Below, one piece after another: positions 23,979 to 34,240 of a DNA stretch of 64,000 nucleotides. The position numbers were made by a program, and so were the translations under genes. Source of the DNA: Hominimerdicola alba (lineage in GTDB: Bacteria > Bacillota > Clostridia > Oscillospirales > Ruminococcaceae); assembly GCF_900112155.1 (NCBI RefSeq), contig NZ_FOKQ01000003.1, forward strand, positions 141,707-205,706, written 5' to 3'. A model generated the notes under the pieces. It had not been told where the DNA came from. It saw only the letters and a program-made list of their open reading frames with translations, and made no database searches. Position 1 is the first letter of the stretch; each line of letters opens with the position of its first letter.

Positions 23979-25352
23979 ATGGCTGGAAAAATGTGGGCAG
24001 GACGTTTCACTAAAGAGGTAGACGAGAGGGTCAACGATTTTAATTCATCTATCTCATTTGACCACAGAATGTACAAGCAGGATATCGAGGGTTCTATCGC
24101 ACACGCTACTATGCTGGGTGAATGCGGTATAATCGATATCGAAGAGAGCAAGAAGATAATCGAGGGTCTTAAGGGCATACTTGCTGATATCGAAAGCGGC
24201 AAGCTTGAATTTGACCCTACTGCCGAAGATATCCATATGTTCGTGGAAGCTGAGCTGACTTCAAGACTTGGCGACACAGGCAAGAGACTACACACTGCGA
24301 GATCGAGAAACGATCAGGTAGCGCTGGATATAAGAATGAATCTGAAAGTTGAGGCTGACGAGATAATCGCGCTGGTAAAGGAACTGGAGCAGACTATACT
24401 CAATATGGCTGAAAAGCACCTGACCACGGTAATGCCCGGATATACTCATTTACAGAGGGCACAGCCCATCACTTTCGCGCATCATCTGATGGCTTATGCA
24501 AATATGCTGCTGAGAGACCTGGGCAGACTTGAGGACTGCAAGAAGAGACTCAACATTATGCCTTTGGGCAGTGGTGCGCTGGCTTCAACCACTTATCCTA
24601 TCAACAGACAGAGAGTATGCGACCTGCTGGGATTTGACGAGATAACTCAGAATTCACTGGACGGCGTTTCGGACAGAGATTTCTGCATTGAACTGGCTTC
24701 GGCTATATCCATGCTGATGATGCATCTTTCAAGATTCTCGGAGGAGATAATACTCTGGTGTTCATGGGAGTTCAAGTTCGTTGAGCTTGACGACGCTTAT
24801 GCAACAGGTTCTTCCATAATGCCCCAGAAGAAAAACCCCGATGTTACCGAGCTTATCAGAGGTAAGACAGGAAGAGTTTACGGCGACCTGAACACTCTGC
24901 TGGTAATGATGAAGGGCACTCCCCTTGCATACAACAAGGATATGCAGGAGGACAAGGAAGCTATCTTTGATGCTGTGGATACCGTTAAGCTTTGCCTGAA
25001 AACATTCATACCAATGCTGGATACCATGACTGTTCTTAAAGATAACATGAGAAATGCTGCTGCAAGAGGTTTCATAAATGCTACCGACTGCGCAGATTAT
25101 CTGGTAAAGAAGGGTATGCCTTTCAGAGATGCTTACAAGATAACAGGTACTCTGGTACACACCTGCATCGAGCTGGGCTGCACTCTTGAAACTCTGCCTA
25201 TGGAAGAGTACAAGAAGCTCACAGAGAATTTTGACGAAGACGTTTATGAGGCAATAAGCCTTGACACCTGCGTTATGCAGAGAAAGGCTGCAGGCGGACC
25301 TGCACCTGAATCGGTAAAGGCACAGATTGCGTATGTACGTGAAAGGATTTAA
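23979..25352 (+). CDS. argH: argininosuccinate lyase
   Basis: The 457-residue enzyme splits argininosuccinate into arginine and fumarate. It begins [10 protein letters not shown] and has the fumarase-superfamily signature [11 protein letters not shown] (about 280-290), with the catalytic Ser on that loop and the [12 protein letters not shown] substrate motif near 105-116. The length is usual. It ends inside the overlapping start of the next small membrane gene. Confidence 0.97.
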   Translation: MAGKMWAGRFTKEVDERVNDFNSSISFDHRMYKQDIEGSIAHATMLGECGIIDIEESKKIIEGLKGILADIESGKLEFDPTAEDIHMFVEAELTSRLGDTGKRLHTARSRNDQVALDIRMNLKVEADEIIALVKELEQTILNMAEKHLTTVMPGYTHLQRAQPITFAHHLMAYANMLLRDLGRLEDCKKRLNIMPLGSGALASTTYPINRQRVCDLLGFDEITQNSLDGVSDRDFCIELASAISMLMMHLSRFSEEIILWCSWEFKFVELDDAYATGSSIMPQKKNPDVTELIRGKTGRVYGDLNTLLVMMKGTPLAYNKDMQEDKEAIFDAVDTVKLCLKTFIPMLDTMTVLKDNMRNAAARGFINATDCADYLVKKGMPFRDAYKITGTLVHTCIELGCTLETLPMEEYKKLTENFDEDVYEAISLDTCVMQRKAAGGPAPESVKAQIAYVRERI

Positions 25353-25800
25353 TAAGATAAGGCAGAGCGAGGAGCTCAGCGCAGCGGCAGTTTTTCTGCT
25401 GTGGCTGGTCTTCGGAATAGGGCTGGTTATTCTGGTGGACAAAGTTATACCAAGCATACTGACCCTTATGCTGGCTTTCGGGTTTATATATCCTACAGGT
25501 TGTCTGGTAATGTTTTTCAGACTTTGCAAAAGCCACGGAGTTATGTGGTACTTCCCTGTTGCAGTCATATTAGTTGATGTTATTATGTACGCGGCATGGG
25601 GTACTTACAGGGCGATAATCCCGAATATGCTTATCCTCACCATACTCTGTCTGCTATTCGGATGCGGACTGGGCGGATGTTTTGCGGACAAGGAAGCTGT
25701 AAAAGCTTACCGTGAAAACAGACGCTTGAAAAAACTCGGTGAGGACAAACCTTATTCTTCGATAATAGATGATAATAATATCAAAAAAAACAAGAAATGA
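25333..25800 (+). CDS. small membrane protein, function unknown
   Basis: A protein of about 155 residues with four hydrophobic segments (near residues 20-36, 40-60, 72-92 and 96-116), then a lysine-rich cytosolic tail ending KKNKK. I do not recognise a family. The start is uncertain: ATG 25333 ([11 protein letters not shown]), GTG 25339 or TTG 25327, all inside the argH end; none has a strong ribosome site, which suggests coupling to argH translation. It ends 21 bases before argC. Confidence 0.75.
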   Translation: MYVKGFNKIRQSEELSAAAVFLLWLVFGIGLVILVDKVIPSILTLMLAFGFIYPTGCLVMFFRLCKSHGVMWYFPVAVILVDVIMYAAWGTYRAIIPNMLILTILCLLFGCGLGGCFADKEAVKAYRENRRLKKLGEDKPYSSIIDDNNIKKNKK

Positions 25801-25821
25801 TCTTTTGGGAAGTGTAACGTT

Positions 25822-26775
25822 ATGAGCAATAAATTCAAGGTTTTTATAGATGGTAAAGCAGGAACTACAGGTCTTAAGATATACGAAAGACTTGGCAGGC
25901 GCGACGATATCGAGATACTGCTGATAGATGAGGAAAAGCGTAAGGACAGCGCAGAGCGTGCCAAGATGATAAACAGCGCGGATATAGTATTTCTCTGCCT
26001 GCCCGATGCTGCTGCAAAGGAAGCTGTAGCGCTGTGTACAAATCCCGAGACAAGGATAATCGATGCTTCTACCGCACACAGAACCGATCCTGCATGGGAT
26101 TATGGTTTCCCCGAGCTTTCGGAAAAGCACAGGGAGAACATACGTAAGTCCAAGAGAGTAGCTAACCCGGGCTGCTATGCCAGCGGTTTCATATCTCTGG
26201 TATATCCTCTGATTCAGGCAGGTGTTCTGCCCGAGGATTATCCTGTAACCTGCCATGCGGTATCAGGTTACAGCGGTGCTGGCAACAAGATGATCAACGT
26301 AATCGAGAGCGCTGACAAGACCTTTGAGATGAACTCCCCCAGACAGTATGCTCTTGGTCAGCAGCACAAGCATATCCCTGAGATGCAGAAGATATGCGGC
26401 ATGAAGTATGCTCCTATGTTCAATCCTATCGTTGATGACTATTACAGCGGTATGGTAGTGAGCGTGCCTCTTGTGACAAGATGCCTGACAAAAAAGTACA
26501 CTCCCGCTGAGATACACGAGATAATGACTGCACACTATGCTGGTCAGCATTTTGTGAAAGTTATGGAACTTGGCGGTACTGAGACACTGGCTGACGGTTT
26601 CCTGGCTGCAAATACTCTGGCTGATACCAACAATATGCAGATATTTGTTTGCGGAAACGATGACCAGATACTTCTGTGTTCGAGATTCGACAATCTCGGC
26701 AAGGGCGCAAGCGGCGCTGCTATGCAGAATATGAACATCATGCTGGGCATTGATGAAACAACCGGTCTTGAATAG
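25822..26775 (+). CDS. argC: N-acetyl-gamma-glutamyl-phosphate reductase, type 2
   Basis: The 317-residue enzyme reduces N-acetylglutamyl phosphate to the semialdehyde with NADPH. It starts KVFIDGKAGTTGLKIYERL (nucleotide-binding) and has the catalytic Cys118 in VANPGCYASGF. The short FIDGKAGTTG beginning and 317-residue length mark the type 2 branch. Later HKHIPEM corresponds to the catalytic His region. It lies in the arg cluster between argH and argJ. Confidence 0.96.
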   Translation: MSNKFKVFIDGKAGTTGLKIYERLGRRDDIEILLIDEEKRKDSAERAKMINSADIVFLCLPDAAAKEAVALCTNPETRIIDASTAHRTDPAWDYGFPELSEKHRENIRKSKRVANPGCYASGFISLVYPLIQAGVLPEDYPVTCHAVSGYSGAGNKMINVIESADKTFEMNSPRQYALGQQHKHIPEMQKICGMKYAPMFNPIVDDYYSGMVVSVPLVTRCLTKKYTPAEIHEIMTAHYAGQHFVKVMELGGTETLADGFLAANTLADTNNMQIFVCGNDDQILLCSRFDNLGKGASGAAMQNMNIMLGIDETTGLE

Positions 26776-26792
26776 ATTATTAAGGTGAATTT

Positions 26793-28130
26793 ATGAAAAA
26801 ATCGTTCGCTGCAGCACTGGCACTACTAATAACAATATCAATGGCATCGTGCGGCAATTTCGGCAGACCGGATCCCAAGACGGTCGAAAGAACAAATGAG
26901 GATCAGAATTCTTCGCGTAGAAGCCTTGTTGATGAAATGTTCTCAACTGACGAGGAAAGCTCGGTCAGCGATAACGCAGAATACTCAATAGAGGATGATC
27001 CGGAAAATTTCGTTAAAGTGACCGTCGAGAATATGACTCTCGAAGAAAAGATAGGACAGCTTTTCTTTGTAAGGGCTGACGCTCTGGAAACAGGATACGA
27101 AAACAAGGTCGTAAATGACGACAGTATCGGCGGCGTTACCTATGTTGACGATATGATGATCGATGCCCTTGAAAAGTACCATGTTGGCGGAGTTGCCCTG
27201 ATGGAAAAGAACATCATGGACGAAGACAAGTTGATAAAACTGACTTCCGATCTTCAAGCGAATTCGGATTATCCTTTGTTTATAGGTATTGAAGAACTGG
27301 GCGGTGAGCTGGCGCCTATCGCCAACAACATGAATTTCGATGTGCCGCTCTTCGGCAATATGAACGAAGTCGGTAAAACTGCCACAGCAGCAAACGCCAA
27401 GAAAGTCGGCAAAGCCATCGGAAAATATCTGGCGGGCTACGGCATAAACATTGATTTTGCTCCAATCGCTGATGTTTCGGAAGACGATGAAGAAGTTAAA
27501 GCCAGCAGTTTTGCAGCTGACCCGATGATGGTATCAGACATGGCAGTGGCTGAGATAGAGGGTCTGCATGAAGCGGGAGTTATGTCGGCGGTAAAGCACT
27601 TCCCCGGATACGGTGATGCAGTGACCAATAAGAACAATGTTCCTGTAAATGATATGTCCTGGGACGAGATAATGGAAGACGACGGTCTTGCATTTACTGA
27701 AGCACTTGAAAAGACAGATATGCTGATGGTGGGGCACATAATGCTGCCGGAAGTCAGTGACGACGGTCTTCCCGCTTCGATGTCACAGCAGATAATCTAG
27801 GGCAAGATAAGAGATGAGCTGAAATTCAGAGGCGTTGTTATAACAGATGCAATGTCCGCCAAATGCATTACAGAAAACTACGTCAAGCGCGAAATTGCTG
27901 TAAATGCCATCATCGCGGGTGCTGACATTATACTGATGCCCTATGACCTGGACGAAGCTTACGACTCGGTGCTGAAAGCTGTAGAGGACGGAAAGATAAG
28001 CGAAGCAAGAATAGATAAGAGCGTTGAGAGGATACTCTGGCTCAAAGTTAAAAACCATCTTTTTGATGATTATGCTCAGAAGTCTGATGACACATCAAAG
28101 GACACAGACAGTGATTCATCGGAAAGCTAA
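26793..28130 (+). pseudogene. GH3 family lipoprotein (NagZ-like) with an internal TAG
   Basis: The frame runs 445 codons but has a TAG at 27798-27800 (MSQQII-stop-GKIRDELKF). Homology continues in the same frame afterwards, including the nucleophile motif VVITDAMSA and the C-terminal helices. The N-terminus is a lipoprotein signal with lipobox MASC (Cys20). The GH3 motif AVKHFPGYGDA is present, but the usual D-S/T-H dyad further on reads TNKNN, so the general-acid His of NagZ enzymes is missing. Even read through, activity is therefore doubtful. The 335-residue product would lack the nucleophile. I infer a nonsense mutation; ribosome readthrough is not supported. Confidence 0.8.
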
Positions 28131-28142
28131 GGAGAAATTGAT

Positions 28143-29441
28143 ATGAAAGAAATAAACAAAGTCGTATACGACGGCTACAAATACATTGAGGGCGGCGTTT
28201 GTGCTGCCAAGGGTTTCAAGGCAAACGGTCTGTACTGCGGTATCAAGAAAGCTATGGACGCAGCTGAAACTCCTGACGGAAACGAGAGCCCCGTTTCAAA
28301 TACAAAACCCGATCTTTGTCTGGTAGCATCTGACGTTATGTGCAGTGCTGCAGCAGTGTTCACACAGAATAAGGTCAAGGGCGCCCCTGTAACTGTTTCA
28401 CAGAAGCATCTTGAAAAGACAGGCGGCAAGGCACAGGGATTTATACTGAATTCCAAGAACGCCAATACCTGCAATGCTGACGGCGAAGCTAAGGCTCTGA
28501 AAATGTGCGAGCTGGCTGCAAACAAACTGGGCATCAAGACTGAGGAAATGCTTATCGCACAGACAGGTGTTATCGGTCAGATAATGCCTATCGAGCCTGT
28601 TGAAAATGCTATGGACGACCTGTACAACGGACTTGCTTATGACGGCAACGAGAAGGCTGCCATCGCTATAATGACCACCGACACTGTAAAGAAAGAAGTA
28701 GCAGTTGAGTTTGAGATAGGCGGAAAGACCTGTCATATCGGCGGCATGGGCAAGGGCAGCGGTATGATACATCCTAACATGGCTACTACTCTGAATGTCA
28801 TCACAACAGACTGCGCAGTTAGCTCTGATATGCTGAAAAAGGCTCTGAGCGAGATAGTAAAGGTAACTTACAACTGTCTTTCTGTTGACGGAGATCAGTC
28901 CACAAATGACACCTGTGCTGTTATGGCTAACGGTCTGGCAGGAAATGCTGAGATCACTGCGGAGGGCGCTGATTTTGACAAGTTCAAGCAGGGTCTGTTC
29001 ATCATAATGAGCAACATCACAAAGATGCTGGCTAAGGACGGCGAGGGCGCTACTAAGCTTCTGGAATGCAACGTATGCGGCGCAAAGGATCAGGACGATG
29101 CTATCATCATCGCCAAGAGCGTTATCTGCTCTCCCCTTTTCAAGTGCGCTATGTTCGGCGCGGACGCTAACTGGGGACGCATACTTTGTGCGGTAGGTTA
29201 TGCCGAAGCTGAATTCGACATCAACAAAGTAGATGTAAAGATCGCTTCAAAGCAGGGCGAGATACACGTTTGCGAGAACGGTGCGGGCGTGCCTTTCTCA
29301 GAAGAGGAAGCAAAGAAGATACTGCTTGAAGATGAGATCTTCATAAATGTATGCGTGGGTAACGGCGAAGGCAGTGCCACTGCATGGGGATGCGACCTTA
29401 CATACGATTACGTAAAGATAAACGGCGACTACAGAAGCTAA
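28143..29441 (+). CDS. argJ: glutamate N-acetyltransferase / amino-acid acetyltransferase
   Basis: This 432-residue enzyme transfers the acetyl group from N-acetylornithine to glutamate, recycling it; some also use acetyl-CoA. The self-cleavage site MIHPNMATTLNV has the nucleophile Thr215, and the MATTL start of the beta chain is present. CSAAAVFTQNKVKGAPV is the conserved N-terminal motif. Without a visible argA, ArgJ is probably the source of acetylglutamate. It has an AAGGAG ribosome site 12 bases after the GH3 gene. Confidence 0.97.
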   Translation: MKEINKVVYDGYKYIEGGVCAAKGFKANGLYCGIKKAMDAAETPDGNESPVSNTKPDLCLVASDVMCSAAAVFTQNKVKGAPVTVSQKHLEKTGGKAQGFILNSKNANTCNADGEAKALKMCELAANKLGIKTEEMLIAQTGVIGQIMPIEPVENAMDDLYNGLAYDGNEKAAIAIMTTDTVKKEVAVEFEIGGKTCHIGGMGKGSGMIHPNMATTLNVITTDCAVSSDMLKKALSEIVKVTYNCLSVDGDQSTNDTCAVMANGLAGNAEITAEGADFDKFKQGLFIIMSNITKMLAKDGEGATKLLECNVCGAKDQDDAIIIAKSVICSPLFKCAMFGADANWGRILCAVGYAEAEFDINKVDVKIASKQGEIHVCENGAGVPFSEEEAKKILLEDEIFINVCVGNGEGSATAWGCDLTYDYVKINGDYRS

Positions 29442-29493
29442 GAGAAACAGAAGATTCTGTAAAGATACAGCACAAAAGAAAGGAAAAAAGAAT

Positions 29494-30246
29494 ATGGAAA
29501 ACACCATCAGCAATGTTTCGGTGTCGTCTGAGGAACACGGTTTCATCAACCGCAATGCGCTGAAATACATAGTTATCGTGGCTATGCTGATAGACCACAT
29601 AGGTGAACTTTTTGAAAGTTCAATTGACCCCAACATATACCACATAATGAGGTTCATAGGCAGACTTACAGGTCCCACCATGGCATTCTTTCTTGCAGAG
29701 GGCGCCAAGTACACGCGGGATATAGCTAAGTATCAGAAAAGGCTTGCGATATTTGCTGCTATATCATGGCTGCCTTTCATATTCGCAAACCCCGGACCTC
29801 AAAAACTGATAGAATCTCCCGTATATTTTCTACAGCAGAGCGTAATTTATACACTATTCCTCGGAATAACAGCAATAAGGATCTGGGACAGCCCGAATTA
29901 CGAAAAAGATGCGAAAATAATATTCATATTTTTGCTGTGTCTGGCTTCGGTGATCGGAGACTGGCCGATAATGGACGTTCTTGCGCCGCTGTTTATGTAT
30001 ATTTACAGAGATGACAAGAAGAAGCGCTATATCGCAGTGACGCTGGCATATCTGCCGATGATGCTGATGGTTCTCATAATGGACGGGTGGCATCAGGCGG
30101 GCGTTCTTATGGTACCGCTGATAATAATTTTCTGCTACAACGGCAAGGGCGGAAAGAAGAATGCTTTCAACAAGTGGTTCTTCTACATATTCTACCCTGC
30201 ACACCTGCTGATACTTGGCATCATAAAATGGGTAGTGCTTGCATAA
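29494..30246 (+). CDS. TraX family membrane protein
   Basis: A 250-residue membrane protein with about seven hydrophobic segments. It starts with a LKYIVIVAMLIDHIGELF segment (about 28-45) and has IMRFIGRLTGPTMAFFLAEG (about 52-71), both characteristic of TraX/acyltransferase-like proteins. TraX of the F plasmid acetylates pilin; chromosomal copies have unknown targets. It lies 52 bases after argJ and 9 bases before the GyrI-like gene. Confidence 0.85.
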   Translation: MENTISNVSVSSEEHGFINRNALKYIVIVAMLIDHIGELFESSIDPNIYHIMRFIGRLTGPTMAFFLAEGAKYTRDIAKYQKRLAIFAAISWLPFIFANPGPQKLIESPVYFLQQSVIYTLFLGITAIRIWDSPNYEKDAKIIFIFLLCLASVIGDWPIMDVLAPLFMYIYRDDKKKRYIAVTLAYLPMMLMVLIMDGWHQAGVLMVPLIIIFCYNGKGGKKNAFNKWFFYIFYPAHLLILGIIKWVVLA

Positions 30247-30255
30247 GGAGTTAAT

Positions 30256-30888
30256 ATGGCTTTTGATTTCAAGAAAGAATACAAGGAATTCTATATGCCG
30301 TCCAAAAAGCCTGTTATCGTTGATGTTCCCGAAATGAGATACATCGCTGTGAGAGGCAAAGGCGACCCGAATGAAGAAGACGGCGAATACAAGCAGGCTG
30401 TCGGGGTGCTGTATGCAGTGGCATATACCTTGAAAATGAGCTACAAGACCGACCACAGGATAGATGGCTTTTACGAGTATGTCGTACCGCCGCTGGAAGG
30501 TCTCTGGAAGCAGGACGGTTCGGAGAGCATTGATTACTCACGCAAAGACGGCTTTGAATGGGTGGCGATGATACGTCTGCCCGACTTTATAACAAAGGCT
30601 GACTTTGAGTGGGCGGTGGAAACTGCCGCGAAGAAGAAAAAGCTTGACTGTTCAATGGTCGAATACCTCACACTTAATGAGGGGCTTTGTGTGCAGATGA
30701 TGCATATCGGTTCTTACGATGATGAGCCCGCATCTGTTGAGATGATGGAGAGATTTCTGGAAGAGCAGGGATATGTAAATGATATAGGTGAAGAAAGACA
30801 GCATCACGAGATATATCTTTCAGACCCGAGAAAGACCGAGGCTGACAAGCTTAAAACAGTCATCAGGCACCCGATTAGAAAAAGCTAA
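30256..30888 (+). CDS. GyrI-like small-molecule-binding domain protein
   Basis: A 210-residue stand-alone GyrI-like (SOUL/effector-binding) protein, beginning FKKEYKEFYMPSKKPVIVDV with MRYIAVRGKGDPNEEDGEYK nearby (about 28-47). GyrI-like domains bind small hydrophobic or cationic compounds, and some hydrolyse cyclopropanoid toxins. No DNA-binding domain is attached. It follows the TraX gene closely with an AAGGAG ribosome site; the link with arginine genes is only positional. Confidence 0.85.
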   Translation: MAFDFKKEYKEFYMPSKKPVIVDVPEMRYIAVRGKGDPNEEDGEYKQAVGVLYAVAYTLKMSYKTDHRIDGFYEYVVPPLEGLWKQDGSESIDYSRKDGFEWVAMIRLPDFITKADFEWAVETAAKKKKLDCSMVEYLTLNEGLCVQMMHIGSYDDEPASVEMMERFLEEQGYVNDIGEERQHHEIYLSDPRKTEADKLKTVIRHPIRKS

Positions 30889-30926
30889 TAATTTCCCACA
30901 AGGGATAATATAAAGGAAGATGTAAA

Positions 30927-31790
30927 ATGGATATTTCAAACAGCATTAGAAGTCAGATACTCAGCGACGCTTTGCCCTACATACAGAAGTATCACGACAA
31001 GGTAGTTGTTGTAAAATACGGCGGAAACGCCATGACTAACGAGGCTCTCAAAGAGGCTGTCATGAGCGATATCGTTCTGCTGAGCGAGGTTGGCATAAAG
31101 GTCGTGCTGGTACACGGCGGCGGCCCCGAGATAAATGCTATGCTCAAAAGAGTTGGCATTGAGAGCAAGTTCATAAACGGACTTAGATACACCGACAAGG
31201 AGACTATGGATATAGTCAAGATGGTGCTCTGCGGTAAGCTGAACAAGGAGCTTGTATCGGCTTTACAGCTTCACGGCGGAAATGCGCTGGGTCTCTGCGG
31301 ATGCGACGGCAGAATGATAATAGCTGAAAAGCTCGACCGTGATGACGGCGAGGACTACGGCTATGTGGGTGAGATAAAGAAAGTCACCACAAAGCCGATA
31401 CTTGACGCCCTGAACGGCGGCTATGTTCCGATAATCTCAACTGTTGGTATTGGTGAGGACGGACAGAGCTACAACATCAATGCTGATACTGCGGCTTCGA
31501 GAATAGCTTCCTGCCTTAGGGCTGAAAAGCTGATACTCATGACCGATATAGTTGGTCTGCTGAAGGACAAGGACGATGACAGCACACTGATACCTCAGGT
31601 AAATGTCAGCGAAGTGCCTTTCCTGAAAAAGTCGGGAATTATCAGCGGCGGTATGATACCTAAGATAGACTGCTGTGTGGAGGCTGTCAGACGCGGCGTC
31701 AAGAGGACCTCCATAATCGACGGCAGAGTTCCCCACTCGATACTTATAGAACTGCTTACAAATGAGGGCATTGGCACACAGTTCAACTGA
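30927..31790 (+). CDS. argB: acetylglutamate kinase
   Basis: The 287-residue amino acid kinase phosphorylates N-acetylglutamate. VVVKYGGNAM (about 27-36), LVHGGGPEINAML (about 60-72) and a VGLLKDKDD stretch are the standard motifs. The N-terminal extension DISNSIRSQILSDALPYIQ fits the N-helix found in arginine-sensitive enzymes, so feedback inhibition is possible. It ends by overlapping the next small gene start by one base. Confidence 0.97.
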   Translation: MDISNSIRSQILSDALPYIQKYHDKVVVVKYGGNAMTNEALKEAVMSDIVLLSEVGIKVVLVHGGGPEINAMLKRVGIESKFINGLRYTDKETMDIVKMVLCGKLNKELVSALQLHGGNALGLCGCDGRMIIAEKLDRDDGEDYGYVGEIKKVTTKPILDALNGGYVPIISTVGIGEDGQSYNINADTAASRIASCLRAEKLILMTDIVGLLKDKDDDSTLIPQVNVSEVPFLKKSGIISGGMIPKIDCCVEAVRRGVKRTSIIDGRVPHSILIELLTNEGIGTQFN

Positions 31791-32437
31791 TGGACAAAAA
31801 TTACAAGCCATACATCAAGAATGTCACCGAAGAGTACGATGATTCTGCTGAAGGATACAAGATGCGGGACGAGATGGAAGCTTACAGGAAGAAAACGTTC
31901 CGGAGTTGGACGATATCAATTTTTGTATCAGTAAATCTATTCTGGCTTCTCCCTTATGGATCTGCGCTTATAATTGATTTCAAAAAGATACTCATGAATG
32001 AACCTCTTCATGCAAATCTGAAAGAAGTGCTCCCCTTTGTTGGCTTACCGATCATCGTAACTGCGATCATGTCTTTGTTGGTAGGATTTGTGAAGTACGA
32101 TGGTGCTCTAAAATCACAATACTCTCCGTACAAACAATATAATATCCGCAAACCCGATGAATATCTGAGGTATAAAAATACTTTCAGATTTACGGAAACG
32201 AGTGTTTTCTATGATGGAAGGTATATATTCGGGCGTATGTTTTACAAAGACATTGAGATACTTGTTAGCGATGACTATTATTATATAATACAAGATAATG
32301 GATATATAATGCAGGACACTGAAAATATAATACAAGATAATAAAAAATACCGAATGGACATCCACGGTTTTGAATGCGAGCCTGAGCAATTTCTTGAATT
32401 GATGAAGAACAAAGGGGTAAGAGTTATTACCGAATAA
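31790..32437 (+). CDS. two-helix membrane protein, YcxB-like
   Basis: A 215-residue protein with two hydrophobic segments (about residues 39-60 and 82-103) and a C-terminal soluble domain (FRFTETSVFYDGRYIFGRM to the end) that resembles YcxB-like proteins of Firmicutes. The function is unknown. It contains three tandem copies of a seven-residue unit (see 32282-32344). It overlaps the argB stop by one base and has the same two-helix plus beta-domain plan as the next gene, so the two are probable paralogues. Confidence 0.7.
   Translation: MDKNYKPYIKNVTEEYDDSAEGYKMRDEMEAYRKKTFRSWTISIFVSVNLFWLLPYGSALIIDFKKILMNEPLHANLKEVLPFVGLPIIVTAIMSLLVGFVKYDGALKSQYSPYKQYNIRKPDEYLRYKNTFRFTETSVFYDGRYIFGRMFYKDIEILVSDDYYYIIQDNGYIMQDTENIIQDNKKYRMDIHGFECEPEQFLELMKNKGVRVITE
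32282..32344 (+). repeat. three tandem 21-base repeats inside a coding region
   Basis: Three in-frame 21-base units encode YIIQDNG, YIMQDTE and NIIQDNK. The first and third differ at few bases. Being a multiple of three, the copy number could change without shifting the frame. Confidence 0.85.
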
Positions 32438-32463
32438 AAACCTTTCTGAAAGGAGAAAAAACG

Positions 32464-33006
32464 ATGATAGTACTGTTTCAGAACAGCACGACTGTAAAGA
32501 CCGAAAGTAATAAATCGGATTATGACATAATACATGAGAACAACGAACTCAACAGACGAAAGAAAAAACTTCGCTACGGAGTTACGTTTGCAGTCGCTAT
32601 ACCGCTGTTTATTGTGATATACGTCCTTATGCTGCCAAGGCTTTTCCAAACTTACAGCACTTGTGTCGCTGTATTGCTTATATGCGTTGCCATAGGCTAT
32701 CTGCCATCGGAGATGATAGTAAAGTCAGTTTTTGGCAATGGTACGGGCACAGGTGAGGTTATAAGCGGGCCCAAGGTTTTCAAATATGTTTTCACGGACG
32801 AGAAGATAATGGTCACCCGCGACTTTGACACCATAAATATCCCTTACAACGGTATCGAGAGGGTAACTCAGAATCCCTACTACTACAACCTTTATTTTAT
32901 GGGTAACAAGTACACGATAGATAAACAAGGTTTCACCTGCCCTGCCACAGAATTTGAAAAACTGATATATGACATGGGTAAGGAGATCGAAATAGAATTA
33001 GGCTAA
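32464..33006 (+). CDS. YcxB-like membrane protein
   Basis: A 180-residue protein with two hydrophobic segments (about residues 40-60 and 65-82) and a C-terminal domain (KYVFTDEKIMVTRDFDTINI, then YYYNLYFMGNKYTIDKQGF) typical of YcxB-like proteins. The family has no firm function. It lies 26 bases after its probable paralogue and before argD, with an AAAGGAG ribosome site. AT content is higher than in the arg genes around it. Confidence 0.7.
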   Translation: MIVLFQNSTTVKTESNKSDYDIIHENNELNRRKKKLRYGVTFAVAIPLFIVIYVLMLPRLFQTYSTCVAVLLICVAIGYLPSEMIVKSVFGNGTGTGEVISGPKVFKYVFTDEKIMVTRDFDTINIPYNGIERVTQNPYYYNLYFMGNKYTIDKQGFTCPATEFEKLIYDMGKEIEIELG

Positions 33007-33041
33007 ACTACATAAATGATTCTTTGAAAGGATAATGTAAA

Positions 33042-34223
33042 ATGAATACTATAGAACAGTTCAACGAACACGTTATGCCGACCTACGGACGGTATGACCT
33101 GGTTTTAGACAAGGGTGCTGAACAGACAGCTGTCAGCGAGGACGGCAAGCAGTACATCGACTTCGGCTCAGGAATAGGTACAAACAGCCTTGGCTACTGC
33201 AACGAGGAATGGGTAGATGCAGTATGTGCACAGGTAAAGAAGATACAGCACACCTCTAACTACTACTACACAAAGGTTCAGGCTGATTTTGCTCAGAAAC
33301 TTTGCGACATCACAGGTTACAGCAAGATGTTCTTCGGCAACTCGGGCGCTGAAGCTAACGAGTGCGCTATCAAGGTGGCAAGGAAGTACAGCTTTGACAA
33401 GTACGGCAAGGAAGCTGAGAGGAATATCATCATCACATTGGTGAACAGCTTCCACGGCAGGACAATGGGTACACTTTCCGCTACAGGACAGGACGTTTTC
33501 CACAACTACTTCTTCCCTTTCCTGCCGGGATTCGTAAACGTTAAGGCTAACGATATCGATGACCTGAACAAGGTTCTTGCCGAGAATGATGGCAAGGTCT
33601 GCGCTATAATGTTTGAATGCATTCAGGGCGAGGGCGGCGTTGTCGGTCTGGACGAAGCTTTTGTAAAGGCTATATTCGATGTTGCCGAGAAGAACGATAT
33701 CCTGACTATCTGCGACGAAGTTCAGACAGGTGTTGGCAGGTCGGGTAAGTTCCTGGCTTGCATGAACTACGGCGTAAAGCCCAATATCGTTACCATGGCA
33801 AAGGGTCTGGCAGGCGGACTTCCTATCGGCGTTTGTCTGGCTGACGAGAAGTGCTGTGATGTTCTGACAAAAGGCACACACGGTTCCACTTTCGGCGGCA
33901 ACCCTGTTGTATGTGCAGGCGGTATGGCTGTACTGAACAACGTTACAAAGGATGGCTTCCTTGATGAAGTTATCAAGAAGGGCGACTATATTCGTGAGAA
34001 ACTGAAAGACGTTCCCGAGGTAACAGGCATCAGCGGCATGGGTCTTATGCTGGGTGTAAGCCTGAAAACAAAGACCGCAGGCGATGTATGCAAGGCTTGT
34101 CTTGATAATGGTCTGCTGATACTCACCGCTAAGGAAAAGCTGCGTTTCCTGCCCCCGCTGAACATCAGCTACGAGGAGATAGACAAGGGTCTGGCTATAC
34201 TCAAGGATATCCTTGAAAAATAA
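33042..34223 (+). CDS. argD: acetylornithine aminotransferase
   Basis: The 393-residue class III PLP aminotransferase makes N-acetylornithine from the semialdehyde and glutamate. MFFGNSGAEANECAIKVARK (about 91-110) binds PLP phosphate, TICDEVQTGVGRSGKF holds the PLP Asp, and the Schiff-base Lys is in VTMAKGLAGGLP. Context between argB and argF assigns it to arginine. It may also serve lysine synthesis, as in other bacteria. Confidence 0.96.
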   Translation: MNTIEQFNEHVMPTYGRYDLVLDKGAEQTAVSEDGKQYIDFGSGIGTNSLGYCNEEWVDAVCAQVKKIQHTSNYYYTKVQADFAQKLCDITGYSKMFFGNSGAEANECAIKVARKYSFDKYGKEAERNIIITLVNSFHGRTMGTLSATGQDVFHNYFFPFLPGFVNVKANDIDDLNKVLAENDGKVCAIMFECIQGEGGVVGLDEAFVKAIFDVAEKNDILTICDEVQTGVGRSGKFLACMNYGVKPNIVTMAKGLAGGLPIGVCLADEKCCDVLTKGTHGSTFGGNPVVCAGGMAVLNNVTKDGFLDEVIKKGDYIREKLKDVPEVTGISGMGLMLGVSLKTKTAGDVCKACLDNGLLILTAKEKLRFLPPLNISYEEIDKGLAILKDILEK

Positions 34224-34240
34224 AAGTTCGGAGGTATACC

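Noticed and set aside
27798..27800. TAG as pyrrolysine or programmed readthrough in the GH3 gene
   Set aside because: No pyl genes or readthrough context are seen, and the missing catalytic His points to decay instead.
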